Assembly (NCBI GenBank): GCA_964646815.1
Contig: CAZYFH010000013.1
Location: 16,465-80,464, forward strand
DNA length: 64,000 nucleotides
Reading direction: 5' to 3'
DNA from: CAZYFH01 sp964646815
GTDB lineage: Bacteria > Acidobacteriota > Vicinamibacteria > Vicinamibacterales > UBA8438
Shown here: positions 8,244-16,582 of the stretch, piece after piece
Layout of the letters: every line of letters begins with the position of its first letter
How positions within the stretch are numbered: the stretch's first letter is position 1
Notes under the pieces: generated by a model
Databases searched by the model: none
What the model saw: only the letters and a program-made list of their open reading frames with translations
What the model was told of the DNA's origin: nothing
Position numbers and translations under genes: made by a program

Positions 8244-9283
8244 AACGGCAGCCACCAGCGGTCGACCGGCGGGCCGCCCTCCGACGATTCCGCGCGTTCG
8301 TCGCCGGTTCGCCGGCGGAGGTCCCCGCACAGGATGGGCTGCCGGCGATTCGCCTTGCGCCGGTCGCCGAGATCGTCGCCGCGCCAGAGTTCGAGCAAAT
8401 GGCGGAGATCGTCCTCTCACCGGAACTGTTTGAGACCATCCGCGGCAGCGATCGCGGCTCGTTCGACAAGATGACGTTTCGCCAGCGGCTCATGGTCTAC
8501 GCCATGGATCTCGATCTGACGACCGAACTCTTTGGCGTGTCGATGTTCGCGCCGATCATCGTCGGACCTGTCGGCAACCAGCGCAGCCTTCATACCGAGG
8601 GCGAGCTGGCTACGGCGCGCGGCGCCGCGGCCGCAAAGACCGTCATGGTGGTCAGTCGACACGCGAGCTATCCGATCGAGCGGATCGCCGCGGAAACGGA
8701 CCACTCGCTTTGGTACCAGGTCTACGCCGACGACCGCGGCCCAGTCCGAGACGATGTGGCGCGTGCCGTCGATGCCGGCTGCCGGGTGCTCTGCGTCACG
8801 GTGGGGATCTCCGCCGCGGGTGCACCAGTCGCGATCGCATGGGACGCCGTCGAGCGGATGAGCCGCGGCGCCGGCGTCCCGGTGGTCGTCAAGGGCGTGA
8901 TGACCCCAGCCGACGCCCGCACGGCGCTCGACCGTGGGGCGCAGGGACTTGTCGTCTCCAACCACGGCGGCCTGGTCGGCGGCGGCGGTGTGTTGCCGAT
9001 CGACATGTTGCCCGCCATCGCCGACGAAGTCGGCGACCGCGCGCCCGTTCTCGTCGACGGAAGCTTCCGGCGGGGCAGCGACATCCTCAAAGGGCTCGCG
9101 CTCGGCGCCACGGCCGTCATGCTTGCGCGTCCCATTATGTGGGGGCTGGCCGCGTATGGCGCATCCGGTGTCGAAACGGCGCTCAGGCTGTTGACCACCG
9201 AACTCGCCCGCAACATGGCCGCGTCCGGTCGCCCGAAGATCCAGATGATCGACCGCGCGTTGGTGCGGTTCGACTCCCGTTGA
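8240..9283 (+). CDS. Degenerate paralogue of alpha-hydroxy-acid oxidase
   Basis: The 347-residue product is clearly homologous to its neighbour ('TTELFGVSMFAPIIVGPVG', 'LWYQVYADD', 'VVKGVMTP', 'VLVDGSFRRGSDILKGLAL'). The start ATG at 8240 overlaps the upstream stop as ATGA. Several catalytic positions have changed. The N-terminal active-site Tyr is replaced (about Thr66 in 'LFETIRG'). The Asp after the fourth strand is Gly ('VTVG'). The flexible substrate loop between that strand and the FMN Lys is about 30 residues shorter. The carboxylate-binding Arg after the catalytic His242 is Leu245 ('SNHGGL'). The FMN-binding Lys, the His and the phosphate-binding glycines remain. It may bind FMN without normal catalysis, perhaps as a partner subunit, or may have a new reaction. 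Confidence 0.8.
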   Translation: MKRQPPAVDRRAALRRFRAFVAGSPAEVPAQDGLPAIRLAPVAEIVAAPEFEQMAEIVLSPELFETIRGSDRGSFDKMTFRQRLMVYAMDLDLTTELFGVSMFAPIIVGPVGNQRSLHTEGELATARGAAAAKTVMVVSRHASYPIERIAAETDHSLWYQVYADDRGPVRDDVARAVDAGCRVLCVTVGISAAGAPVAIAWDAVERMSRGAGVPVVVKGVMTPADARTALDRGAQGLVVSNHGGLVGGGGVLPIDMLPAIADEVGDRAPVLVDGSFRRGSDILKGLALGATAVMLARPIMWGLAAYGASGVETALRLLTTELARNMAASGRPKIQMIDRALVRFDSR

Positions 9284-9407
9284 GGCGACTGCGATGATAC
9301 TGAACAGACGCTCCTAGCCGTCCTGACCGGCTGCACCTGGATCTAATGAGTCAGGTTTTCTGCAGACAGCAAGGCTCGGGGTCCAGAGCTGCGTCGAAGG
9401 ACGCGGA

Positions 9408-9560
<153 letters not shown>

Positions 9561-9742
9561 TGGCGTCGGTCGCGCGGAGCACGGGATTCGAGTTGCTACA
9601 AATCTGGCATATCGAAAGCCGGGTATTCAGCACGGGTGCAACCGCAACCCAGCCGGTCGGTGACACCGCACATCCGATTGCATTTACACTGCGTAGGTGG
9701 TGTAGGTGACACCGTGGACGACGCCACTCGACGAGGGTAGCC

Positions 9743-10465
9743 ATGCGCAAGTTCCTTGGAACCGGTGCCGTTTGGCTTGTCGCGTCCGCGGCCCTACTGG
9801 CCGCCGACTTCTGGGCAGAGAAGGACTTCGCCACGTGGTCCGATAAGGAAGTCGAGAAGATGTTGACCGACTCGCCGTGGGCCAAGGAAGCGACCATCGT
9901 GATGGGCGGACTCACGGCGGCTGCGGATGACCATTTTCGCATCGAGGACGACCCCTTTCAGGCCGGTATTGGCGCCAATATCGGTGAACTCGTCGAGCCC
10001 GAGTGCGGCGGCGAGCAGTTCCAGCGAATCCGACGTGTGAAGGTGACCGTCACGTGGGCAAGCGCCCTCCCGATCAAGCTCGCGCTGGTCAGGCGACTGA
10101 TCCGGATGGACGAACCGATCCCAGCCGAGGACCAAGAGATGGTGACGCGCGAGGATCCCTTCTACACCGTAGCCGTGGTCGGATTGCCAGCACCGTTCGC
10201 CGCGCTAGAGCCGCTCCTCGACACGGTGGAGGCCCAGACGATGCTGAGGCGGGGGAACAAGACGCCGATCGCGCCCGCAAACGTGCAGTTGTTCAGGAAC
10301 GAGGCGGATCAGTCGGTTCTGATCGAATACAAGTTCCCGAAGACCGAGGCCCTCACCATGGATGACGCCGACGTCGAATTTGTCACCACGCTGGGGATCA
10401 CGAGCGAGATCAGAAAAAGGTTCAAGCTCAAGGAAATGGTGTTCGGCAACCAGCTGGCACTCTAA
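9743..10465 (+). CDS. Conserved secreted protein of unknown function
   Basis: The 240-residue product starts with a short signal-like segment ('GAVWLVASAALLAADFW') and then 'FATWSDKEVEKMLTDSPWAK', a phrase I associate with a family of secreted proteins frequent in Acidobacteriota. No enzyme motif is visible. A mixed alpha/beta middle part includes an Arg-rich segment 'KLALVRRLIRMDEP' and an acidic 'EDQEMVTRED' stretch. It stands alone, with pseudogene debris on both sides, and a B-type hairpin repeat starts directly after its stop codon. Function unknown. Confidence 0.7.
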   Translation: MRKFLGTGAVWLVASAALLAADFWAEKDFATWSDKEVEKMLTDSPWAKEATIVMGGLTAAADDHFRIEDDPFQAGIGANIGELVEPECGGEQFQRIRRVKVTVTWASALPIKLALVRRLIRMDEPIPAEDQEMVTREDPFYTVAVVGLPAPFAALEPLLDTVEAQTMLRRGNKTPIAPANVQLFRNEADQSVLIEYKFPKTEALTMDDADVEFVTTLGITSEIRKRFKLKEMVFGNQLAL

Positions 10466-10502
10466 CGTTAGATGGGGTTTCGCCCCAAGCCTCCGCTAGT
10501 GC
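10466..10502. repeat. B-type GC hairpin repeat, copy 1
   Basis: Starting at the stop codon of the preceding secreted-protein gene is a short element with TAGATGGGG, then TTTCG, then CCCC, followed by AAGCCTCCG. The GGGG and CCCC runs at 10474-10477 and 10483-10486 form a small hairpin. It matches the opening of the copies at 24483-24534 and 27603-27655. Confidence 0.5.
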
Positions 10503-10800
10503 GACCGTGGGAGGGTGAACGCCCTCGAGGGCCTGGCCGCGCTCGTTCGTGACCGTGTTCCGCCGCCGCGCCAGCAGATCGATCGTGAACACCAGCACCG
10601 GGCAGCCAGCGGCCTTCACGCGCTTGACGAGCTTCGACGTGTTCTCCCACTCGGCCCGCGCGTAGCGCTGATACCAGGTCGGTTCGCCGTACGCCTCGTT
10701 CACGTCCTCGATCGAGTTCGAGGAGATCGTCGACATCATCTGCAGGACACCTCGGCGGCTCGCGGCGCGAGCGGCGTTTCCCAGCGGGTGACGGGCGATG
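10500..10800 (-). pseudogene. Alpha-hydroxy-acid oxidase, internal fragment
   Basis: The minus strand encodes about 90 residues from the middle of an FMN hydroxy-acid oxidase: 'RRGVLQMMSTISSNSIEDV', 'PTWYQRYARAEWENTSKLV', 'RVKAAGCPVLVFTIDLLA' and 'RRRNTVTNERG'. The N-terminal third and the whole FMN-binding C-terminal half are missing, so it is non-functional. It is not a copy of the genes at 7053 or 8240: the sequence around the substrate Tyr and Asp differs, so it derives from another paralogue. It abuts the FAD-oxidoreductase relic at 10825. Confidence 0.75.
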
Positions 10801-10824
10801 GGACAGCGGCTTCATCGGCGAACG

Positions 10825-11079
10825 CTAGCCGCCAAGCGGCTCGAGGTCGGCCAGCATCGTCGAAATGAGCTCCGACACGGTCGGATGAATGTGGACGGCT
10901 CGGTGGATCGCCGTGTACGGCACATTGGCGTACATCACCTCGACGATCGTATATACGACTTCGTCGCCTCCGACACCGAGGATGGCAGCGCCGAGAATCT
11001 GATTCGTTTCTGCATCGATGAACACCTTCGTGAAGTCCTGGGTCTCGCCCTTCTCGACGGCGCGCTCGACGCGGGTCAT
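10825..11079 (-). pseudogene. Mercuric-reductase-like FAD oxidoreductase, C-terminal fragment
   Basis: The 84 residues correspond to the dimerisation domain of class I pyridine-nucleotide-disulfide oxidoreductases: 'MTRVERAVEKGETQDF', 'KVFIDAETNQILGAAILG', 'VPYTAIHRAVHIHPTVSELI' and an 'LEPL' end. The 'HIHPTVSE' segment contributes the active-site His to the partner subunit. The FAD and NAD domains are absent. A transposase relic on the other strand starts a few bases beyond its N-terminal end, so the truncation point may be an old insertion junction. Confidence 0.75.
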
Positions 11080-11086
11080 CGACCGC

Positions 11087-11390
11087 GCCCGACCAGCAAG
11101 GTGGTCGACGCTGTGTCCGGCGGTCGCTCGAGGACGCGGGTTTCGAGCTACTGACCTTCTACGACTTCCCGAAGGCGATGTGGAAGGCGCTGCGGACGAC
11201 CAACACGCTTGAGAACTTGCATCGCGAGTTCCGTCGCCGCACGAAGACCCAAGCGTCGTTCGGTGCCGAGGCCGCCGCGCTCACTTGGCTCTTCGGCCTC
11301 GTGGGGTTTGGACAGATTCATCTGCGACGAATCGATGGCTATCAGCAGCTGCCGTCGTTCCTCGCGAAGACGGAGCAACAAGCTGCGTGA
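11087..11390 (+). pseudogene. IS256-family (mutator-type) transposase, C-terminal relic
   Basis: The sequence 'FYDFPKAMWKALRTTNTLEN' followed by 'LHREFRRRTKTQASFGAEAA' is the conserved end of IS256-like DDE transposases, in which the last catalytic Glu lies in the 'TTN..E' motif. Just upstream the related phrase 'ARWSTLCPAVAR' is in a different frame from 'SLEDAGFELLTFYDF', so there is a frameshift near 11125-11132. The N-terminal three-quarters, including both Asp residues, is missing, and I see no terminal inverted repeats. It is a dead remnant marking old insertion activity. Confidence 0.75.
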
Positions 11391-11518
11391 CACGAGGACT
11401 CGTCAACCGTTCGGCGGGAGCGTTACGCCAAGAGATTTTTTCTACAAAACTCGGGCCGAATCCAGACGTCTCTCTTAGAGAACAGACTCAGCTGTCCCAA
11501 CTGGTTTGACGACGCACA

Positions 11519-11762
11519 ATGGGGTGCTTCCGCGGAGTGCCGACGATCGTCGACTTCAACAAACACTACCAGCGCTGCCGGGAGGACTGCGGCGAACCGT
11601 TCATGGAGGTCGTCAATTTTTTTCGCAGCGCTCGGCGAATCACCCGCCACGGTCCAGTCGTTTACCGGCGCCGTGATCACCGGATCCAAGCGGACCACGG
11701 CGCAGCCTGAGGCCGTTGCCAGCGTCGCGGTCGAGACGTTTCTGAATGAGGTCCAGCAATGA
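11519..11762 (+). pseudogene. Small unrecognised gene, probably frameshifted at a T7 run
   Basis: An ATG-started frame runs to 'GEPFMEVVNFF' and meets seven consecutive T residues (11617-11623). In the frame that six T residues would give, plausible protein continues as 'AALGESPATVQSFTGAVI', 'TGSKRTTAQPEAVASVAVE' and 'TFLNEVQQ', and its TGA overlaps the ATG of the next gene as ATGA. That overlap suggests the second half was once translated and coupled. The combined product is about 80 residues. I do not recognise the family; a helical regulator C-terminus is one possibility. Confidence 0.4.
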
Positions 11763-12814
11763 TCGCGACAGTGGTGAGCCTCTCCGACGTGCGAGCTGCG
11801 GACCTTCCGACCGTCGGGGGCAAGACCGCTAACCTGGGCGAGTTGGTTGCGGCAGGCCTCCCCGTGCCACCCGCCTTCTGCGTGACCACTGCGGCGTTCG
11901 AGGCGTTCCTCGAGGGTGACGACGACGAGCTCGACGTCCTGTTCGACCGGCTGGACGCCCTCGCAGCGAACGACGTCGAGGGCGCGCGCGAGCTCGGCGC
12001 CGCACTGCGGAACCGACTCGAATCCCGCGACGTGCCGGCCGAGATCGCTGGCGCTGTAGTCGCTGCCTGGGAGGCAATGGGGGACGCCGTCCCCGTCGCG
12101 GTCCGGTCCAGCGCGACCGCCGAGGATCTGCCGGAGGCGTCCTTCGCCGGGCAGCAGGACACCTACCTCAACATCGTTAGCGCAAACGATCTCGTCGACC
12201 GGACGCGCGCATGTTGGATCTCGCTCTACACCGACCGCGCGATCCTCTATCGGATCCAGCACGGGATCCCCCATCGGAAGGTGGCCCTGAGCGTGGTCGT
12301 CCAGCAGATGGTGCTGCCGGACCGTTCCGGGATCCTGTTCACGGCCGACCCGCTGACCGGCAACCGGAAGATCACGACGATCGACGCCGGTTTCGGGCTC
12401 GGCGAGACGCTGGTCGCGGGCCTGGTCTCGGCGGACCTGTATCGAGTGGACAGTCGGACGAGCGCGGTCGACGTGACAATCGGCGACAAGGAGCGCGCCA
12501 TTGAGCCGGTCGAAGGCGGCGGTACCCGCCTGGTCGAGCTGTCAGCCGAGCGGCGTGCGGCTCGCGTCCTCACGGACGAGCAGGCGATCGAGCTGGCGGA
12601 GATCGGCGGCCAAATCGCCGATCTACGGGGCGGTCCGCAGGACATCGAGTGGTGCATCGACGACGGCGTCATCTTCATCACCCAGGCCCGCTCGATCACC
12701 GCGCTGTATCCGGCACTGCCGGCACCGGAGGACGACACCCTCCACGTCTACTTCTGCTTCAACCACTTCCAGGTGATGACTGACGCAATGCCGCCACTGG
12801 CGAACTGGTCTTGA
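11759..12814 (+). CDS. Stand-alone ATP-grasp domain of a PEP synthase/rifampicin phosphotransferase-type enzyme (truncated)
   Basis: The 351 residues match the PEP/pyruvate-binding ATP-grasp domain: 'GGKTANLGELVAAGLPVPP', 'VAVRSSATAEDLPEASFAGQ', 'VVVQQMVLPDRSGILFTADP', 'IDAGFGLGETLVAGLVSAD', 'QDIEWCIDDGVIFITQARS'. It continues a few residues into the next segment ('HFQVMTDAMPPL'), which resembles rifampicin phosphotransferases, then stops. PEP synthase and rifampicin phosphotransferase are 750-880 residues and also need the phospho-His swivelling domain, which is missing here. A cryptic stop or deletion therefore ends it early. ATGA overlap with the preceding ORF and a GAGG eight bases upstream support the start. 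Probably inactive alone unless the His domain is encoded elsewhere. Confidence 0.7.
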   Translation: MIATVVSLSDVRAADLPTVGGKTANLGELVAAGLPVPPAFCVTTAAFEAFLEGDDDELDVLFDRLDALAANDVEGARELGAALRNRLESRDVPAEIAGAVVAAWEAMGDAVPVAVRSSATAEDLPEASFAGQQDTYLNIVSANDLVDRTRACWISLYTDRAILYRIQHGIPHRKVALSVVVQQMVLPDRSGILFTADPLTGNRKITTIDAGFGLGETLVAGLVSADLYRVDSRTSAVDVTIGDKERAIEPVEGGGTRLVELSAERRAARVLTDEQAIELAEIGGQIADLRGGPQDIEWCIDDGVIFITQARSITALYPALPAPEDDTLHVYFCFNHFQVMTDAMPPLANWS

Positions 12815-12834
12815 TCGACGCGCGGTGACGCAGT

Positions 12835-13023
12835 TCAGTCGGACTCCGCGCCCGCCCTGATCTCGGTGTCGCCGTCGGCGCCGATTTCGATGACTAGCGT
12901 GATCGGTCGGCAGCACACCTGGCAGTCCTCGACGTATTCCTGCTGTCGGACTGACCAGTCCACGGCGACTTCGAGAAGCTCACCGCAGTACGGACAGTGG
13001 ATGACCCGGCTATCCGTGCTCAT
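12835..13023 (-). CDS. CPXCG-type cysteine-rich small zinc protein
   Basis: The 62-residue protein carries two CxxC pairs, 'CPYCGELL' near the start and 'CQVCCRPI' in the middle, followed by an acidic tail. This is the pattern of the small CPXCG-motif family, presumed to bind one zinc ion; its function is unknown. The start at 13023 is chosen to match family length; there is no clear ribosome-binding site, and in-frame ATGs 3 and 18 codons upstream are alternatives. It lies between the convergent ATP-grasp fragment and a kinase pseudogene on the same strand. Confidence 0.7.
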   Translation of the reverse strand: MSTDSRVIHCPYCGELLEVAVDWSVRQQEYVEDCQVCCRPITLVIEIGADGDTEIRAGAESD

Positions 13024-13091
13024 GGGCCGCATGATCGAGGCGACAGCGGCACGCCGCGCGGTGACGCTCATGTTCCACTCGCACCCTCCCC

Positions 13092-13768
13092 TCACGGGAC
13101 ATGTACCAGTTCCACAAGCTCCTCCGCCCAGTTGAAGACGGCGACCAGCTCGGAGGCCGAGAGCGTTCTCATGAGGAATCACCCGTCGGGCGACACATCG
13201 AAGACTCGGGTGAAAGGCTCGCCCGACAGCGCGTACGGTCGCCTGAAGAGCACCACTGGAGGATCCCAGCTGAACGTCGAGCCAGCCGTGACCGCCGCCG
13301 CCATGACGGCGTCCCCGGCGAAGAAGAACAGCTCGCGTCCGTCGCGCGATCGCACGGAAAACCATCCACCCGACGCGGAGACCTTCCACTGCCCGCTGTC
13401 GACATCAGGGAACGGGTGAACGTAGACATCAAAGTCGTGTCGTCGATGGAGATCGGCCCGTCGGCGATACGATCGGCGAGGGTCGGCCCCTCGATCAGTT
13501 CGAGGATCAGAGCTTTGGTCCTCTCCGCCTCTTCCAGCCCGTAGATGTGCCCGACGTTGGGGTGGTTCAACGAGGCGAGGACCGTGGCTTCCCGCTCGAA
13601 GCGGGCCAGGCGATCCTGGTCGGCCGTGAACGCCTCGGGTAGCACCTTGAGCGCCACATCCCGATCGAGCTTCGTGTCGCAGGCGCGGTAGACCTCGCCC
13701 ATGCCGCCCGCGCCGAGCTTGACGATGACGGCATACGGACCGAGGGTTGTACCAGGCGAGAGGGGCAT
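13092..13768 (-). pseudogene. Ser/Thr kinase-TolB propeller protein with large internal deletion
   Basis: The first 100 residues are a kinase N-lobe ('LGPYAVIVKLGAGGMGEVYR', 'DVALKVLPEAF', 'LEEAERTKALILELIEG'). Around 13440-13470 this frame ends as kinase, and the other frame takes up the end of a TolB-like propeller: 'DVYVHPFPDVDSGQWKVS', 'WSFRVRS'-type sequence, 'SRDGRELFFFAGDAVMA', 'FDVSPDG'. That frame then has a TGA at 13179-13181 but continues with the family's typical last residues ('VAVFNWAEEL') to 13092. Roughly 500-600 codons, including the catalytic loop, are gone. At least three lesions make it a pseudogene. Its start lies only four bases after the NTF2-like relic. Confidence 0.85.
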
Positions 13769-13771
13769 GCG

Positions 13772-14232
13772 CTACCGTGCGAAGCTCGAACGCATCTTGA
13801 CGCCCCATCGTCCGTCCTCGCGCGTCACGATATACAGCGACTCATAGGTGGCGATGACCGAGGCGTCCTCCCGGTAACGTGTGAACTGCGTGTCGATGTG
13901 CACCTTTGACGGTCCAACGTGCACGATGTGGCGCCGGTCCCAGGCACTGTGATGCCACCCTGAGCTTCGCAGTCGTCGAATCGTGCCTGCAAGCCGATCC
14001 ACGGACGGCGGTCCTCCTTCATCGATCCGCATCTGCCCGCTCGCCAGTGTCGGAAGTGCGGATAGTGCAGGGTCGCGCTCCAGGCCTCGGCGTCGTAGCC
14101 ATTGAACGCCGTCATGAAGTCATCCAGAACCGCGAGGGCGGCTTGCTCGGTCCGCACTCGGTCGAACTCCTGGGCCGCGAGCGACGACACGCCAAGCGCC
14201 AGCTCGATGAGACACGGGGCCGCCCAGCGCAT
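13772..14232 (-). pseudogene. Frameshifted NTF2/SnoaL-like secreted protein
   Basis: From the ATG at 14232 one frame gives a signal-like start ending 'SLAAQEF' and 'ALAVLDDFMTAFNGYDAEAW', 'LHYPHFR', typical of NTF2-like folds. At about 14045-14052 the frame changes: another frame continues 'LASGQMRIDEGG', 'HIVHVGPSKVHIDTQFTRY', 'VIATYESLYIVTREDGRWGV' to the stop at 13772. Removing two bases (or adding one) at the junction restores 'HFRLASGQMRI'. The full product would be about 152 residues, normal for the fold. It is the last gene but one of a minus-strand run that includes an intact NTF2-like gene. Confidence 0.75.
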
Positions 14233-14251
14233 GTCTCGAGTGTCCCGGGAT

Positions 14252-14773
14252 TCAATTCTGCCGGTCGGTGAAGAGTACGCGTTTCGCGATCTTCCAGCCC
14301 CGGGCGGTTTTCTTCCAGGTGTTTCGATAGATGCCCGAACCGCTGATGAACGGCGCGCTGTCGCCCTCGGTTTGATGGGTGATCAATGCCATGTTCTCGG
14401 TGATGGCGACGTCGGTCGAGAGCTCCACGAACACCAGGGCGGACATGTGATGTCGGGTCTGTCGATCCGCAAGGCGCCCCCGATGGGACGTCCTCGCATA
14501 GTCACGTATGGCTTGACGACCTTCCACCCGCGAGCCGGTCACCAACGCATCGCCACGCCTGCGTTCCAGGACGCCGTCCTCGGTGAAGAGATCGGCGAAT
14601 CCATCAGCGTCCTTGGAATCCCAGCGATAGGAGTACTGAGCGAGCCGCTCCGCGATCGCAAGCCGGTCCTCGATTGATCCGATCTCCGCCGCAGTCGCCT
14701 CACTCCATGCCAGGGAACAGAGCACGGAGAGCCCCAACATGACGCGTGCGCCTGCACTGTTGATGAATGGCAT
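14252..14773 (-). CDS. Secreted NTF2/SnoaL-like domain protein
   Basis: The 173-residue product has a signal peptide ending near 'SEATAAE', then a SnoaL-like cone fold: 'EDRLAIAERLAQYSYRWDSK', 'FADLFTEDGVLERR', 'RHHMSALVFVEL', 'SGSGIYRNTWKKTARGWKIA'. The family includes ketosteroid-isomerase-like and dehydratase-like enzymes and many binding-only members. No catalytic residues can be assigned. The ATG at 14773 has AAGGAG six bases upstream, and so is preferred over an ATG 54 codons earlier that would overlap the PQQ gene. It follows the PQQ dehydrogenase by 62 bases on the same strand and is probably co-transcribed. Confidence 0.8.
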   Translation of the reverse strand: MPFINSAGARVMLGLSVLCSLAWSEATAAEIGSIEDRLAIAERLAQYSYRWDSKDADGFADLFTEDGVLERRRGDALVTGSRVEGRQAIRDYARTSHRGRLADRQTRHHMSALVFVELSTDVAITENMALITHQTEGDSAPFISGSGIYRNTWKKTARGWKIAKRVLFTDRQN

Positions 14774-14835
14774 CGATGGCTCCTTGGTGAAAGCGGCGAA
14801 GCCTGAATCCGACGGTCGGTCCATGGCCGGCGTGG

Positions 14836-16554
14836 CTACGGCGTGCCGCCGCCCAATGCGAAGACGAAGATCGCATGACCACCGGCGGCCGGGCGATTTT
14901 TCTCTGGCGTCAGCTGACCGGAGATGCCGCTCCACATGGACGGATCCGTGCCGACGGGAATGGCCAGATACTGCCGGCTGTCCACGGCGTAGGTGATCGG
15001 AAACCCGGACACCGAGCTGGGCAGTCGCGTCTGGAACAGGATCTCGCCCGTCGCGGCGTCGTGCACATACAGATTCCGGTCCCAGTCGCCGACGACGACC
15101 AGGCCGCCGCCGGTCGTCAGCGCCGCGCTATCGATAGCGGTTCGGGTGCGGTGACGCCAGAGCACAGTGCCGTCAACGCCGATGGCGACGAACTCGCCGA
15201 CGCCATCGGGCCGCGCGGGATGCGCGATGTGCTGGCGGCGCGACAGGCCCACACCGCCGCCCCCTTCGACATGGTCGGGCCCTGCGCCGAACGTCGTCCG
15301 CTCGCAGCTCACGATGAGCGGCACGTAGAACGCTTGCGTATCCGGGTGGTAGGCCATCGCTCGCCAGCTCTTGAAGCCGGCGACGCTCGGGCAGAACTCC
15401 AGCTCGACGCCCTCCTGCGGAATCATGCCAGGGCGATAGGTGATCTCCCCGGTGTCGGGATCGACGTCGAGAATCGTCTGATACCCGAGGTCGTGCGCGG
15501 CGAGGAACCGACCCGTCGTGCGGTCGAGCTCCCAAAGGATGCCCAGCTTTCCCATCTTGAAGAGCGAACTCCGCCCGTCGTGATCGACGAGCAGGTTCTC
15601 GAACGTCTCGTCCATGTCGTGGGTCTCGCCGGGGAGGAGCTGGTTGTACCAGACGATGTCGCCAGTTGTCGGGTCGAGCGCGAGCACGCTGTTCGTGTAC
15701 AGCGCGTCACCCGAGTGCCCCCGTTGGAAGCGCGCCCACGGTTTCGCCTGCGCCGTCGCCCAGTAGATCAGGTTGGTGCGGGGATCGTAACTACCGGCGG
15801 TCCAGCTATCGCCGCCGATCCGGAACATCAAGGGGGTATCACCCCATGTGTCGCCGCCCGGTTCGCCCGGGCGGGCCACCGTCGATGTGCGCCATGCTTC
15901 CTCGCCCGTGAGCGCGTCCCGAGCTGAGATGAAGCAGGGCGCCTCCTTGGCCTCGTGGTAACGGTCGCAGCCATTCGTGCTCGCCACCACCTTCCCCCCG
16001 ACGATGATCGCGCCGGCGGTATACCGGAACCCGAGGCGGTAGTCGGCGCCGGCGACGTTCCACACGACGTCACCGGTACGCGCGTCGAGCGCGACGATGT
16101 GGGCGTCGAATGTCGTGAGGTAGATCTTGTCGTCGTAGATGGCGAGGTTTCGGGAGGTGACAATCCCTCGCAGATCGTCGGATTCATGCTCATGGCGATA
16201 CCGCCACCGCAGCTCGCCCGTGACCGCGTCGAGCGCCTCGACGACGCCGAAGGGACTGGCGACGTACATGACCCCGTCGTAGACCAGCGGGTTCGGCTCG
16301 GGTCGTCCCTCGGAGCTGACGGCCCACGACCACGCGAGACGGAGCTGATCCGCGTTCTGCGTGTTGATCTGGTCCAGCGGGCTGTAGCCCCACCCGTCGA
16401 GCGTCCGCCGCCAGTTGAGCCAGTCGGCCGGATCCGGATCGAGCAGCATCGCGTCGGTGACAGGCGTGAACGTCGGCTCCTGCGCGCCCGCACCAAGATT
16501 GATCCCGACGAGCAGGACGGCCACGAGCGCGTGTCGACACCAATTCCTGGTCAT
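14836..16554 (-). CDS. Periplasmic PQQ-dependent (quinoprotein) dehydrogenase
   Basis: The 572-residue protein starts with a signal peptide ending near 'NLGAGAQE' and is an eight-bladed-propeller quinoprotein: 'RTLDGWGYSPLDQINTQNAD', repeated 'ALDAVTGELRW'-type tryptophan-docking motifs, 'VALDARTGDVVW', 'ALDPTTGDIVWYNQLLPGE', and the conserved 'HDMDETFENLLVDHDGRSS' region. It should oxidise an alcohol or aldose in the periplasm, with electrons passed to a cytochrome. It has no fused cytochrome c domain, and the adjacent Cys-Cys of methanol dehydrogenases is not seen. The start at 16554 is chosen for the signal peptide. It is preceded by a DUF2911 gene and followed by an NTF2-like gene. Confidence 0.88.
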   Translation of the reverse strand: MTRNWCRHALVAVLLVGINLGAGAQEPTFTPVTDAMLLDPDPADWLNWRRTLDGWGYSPLDQINTQNADQLRLAWSWAVSSEGRPEPNPLVYDGVMYVASPFGVVEALDAVTGELRWRYRHEHESDDLRGIVTSRNLAIYDDKIYLTTFDAHIVALDARTGDVVWNVAGADYRLGFRYTAGAIIVGGKVVASTNGCDRYHEAKEAPCFISARDALTGEEAWRTSTVARPGEPGGDTWGDTPLMFRIGGDSWTAGSYDPRTNLIYWATAQAKPWARFQRGHSGDALYTNSVLALDPTTGDIVWYNQLLPGETHDMDETFENLLVDHDGRSSLFKMGKLGILWELDRTTGRFLAAHDLGYQTILDVDPDTGEITYRPGMIPQEGVELEFCPSVAGFKSWRAMAYHPDTQAFYVPLIVSCERTTFGAGPDHVEGGGGVGLSRRQHIAHPARPDGVGEFVAIGVDGTVLWRHRTRTAIDSAALTTGGGLVVVGDWDRNLYVHDAATGEILFQTRLPSSVSGFPITYAVDSRQYLAIPVGTDPSMWSGISGQLTPEKNRPAAGGHAIFVFALGGGTP

Positions 16555-16582
16555 GTGGTAAGCACCCTCTCGCCGCGAGGTT

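Noticed and set aside
7209..8420. 403-codon minus-strand frame opposite the hydroxy-acid oxidases
   Set aside because: Antisense to two clearly coding genes, with Arg-rich low-complexity product.
11087..11390. Complete IS256-type insertion sequence
   Set aside because: Only the C-terminal part remains; no inverted repeats and no N-terminal transposase half.
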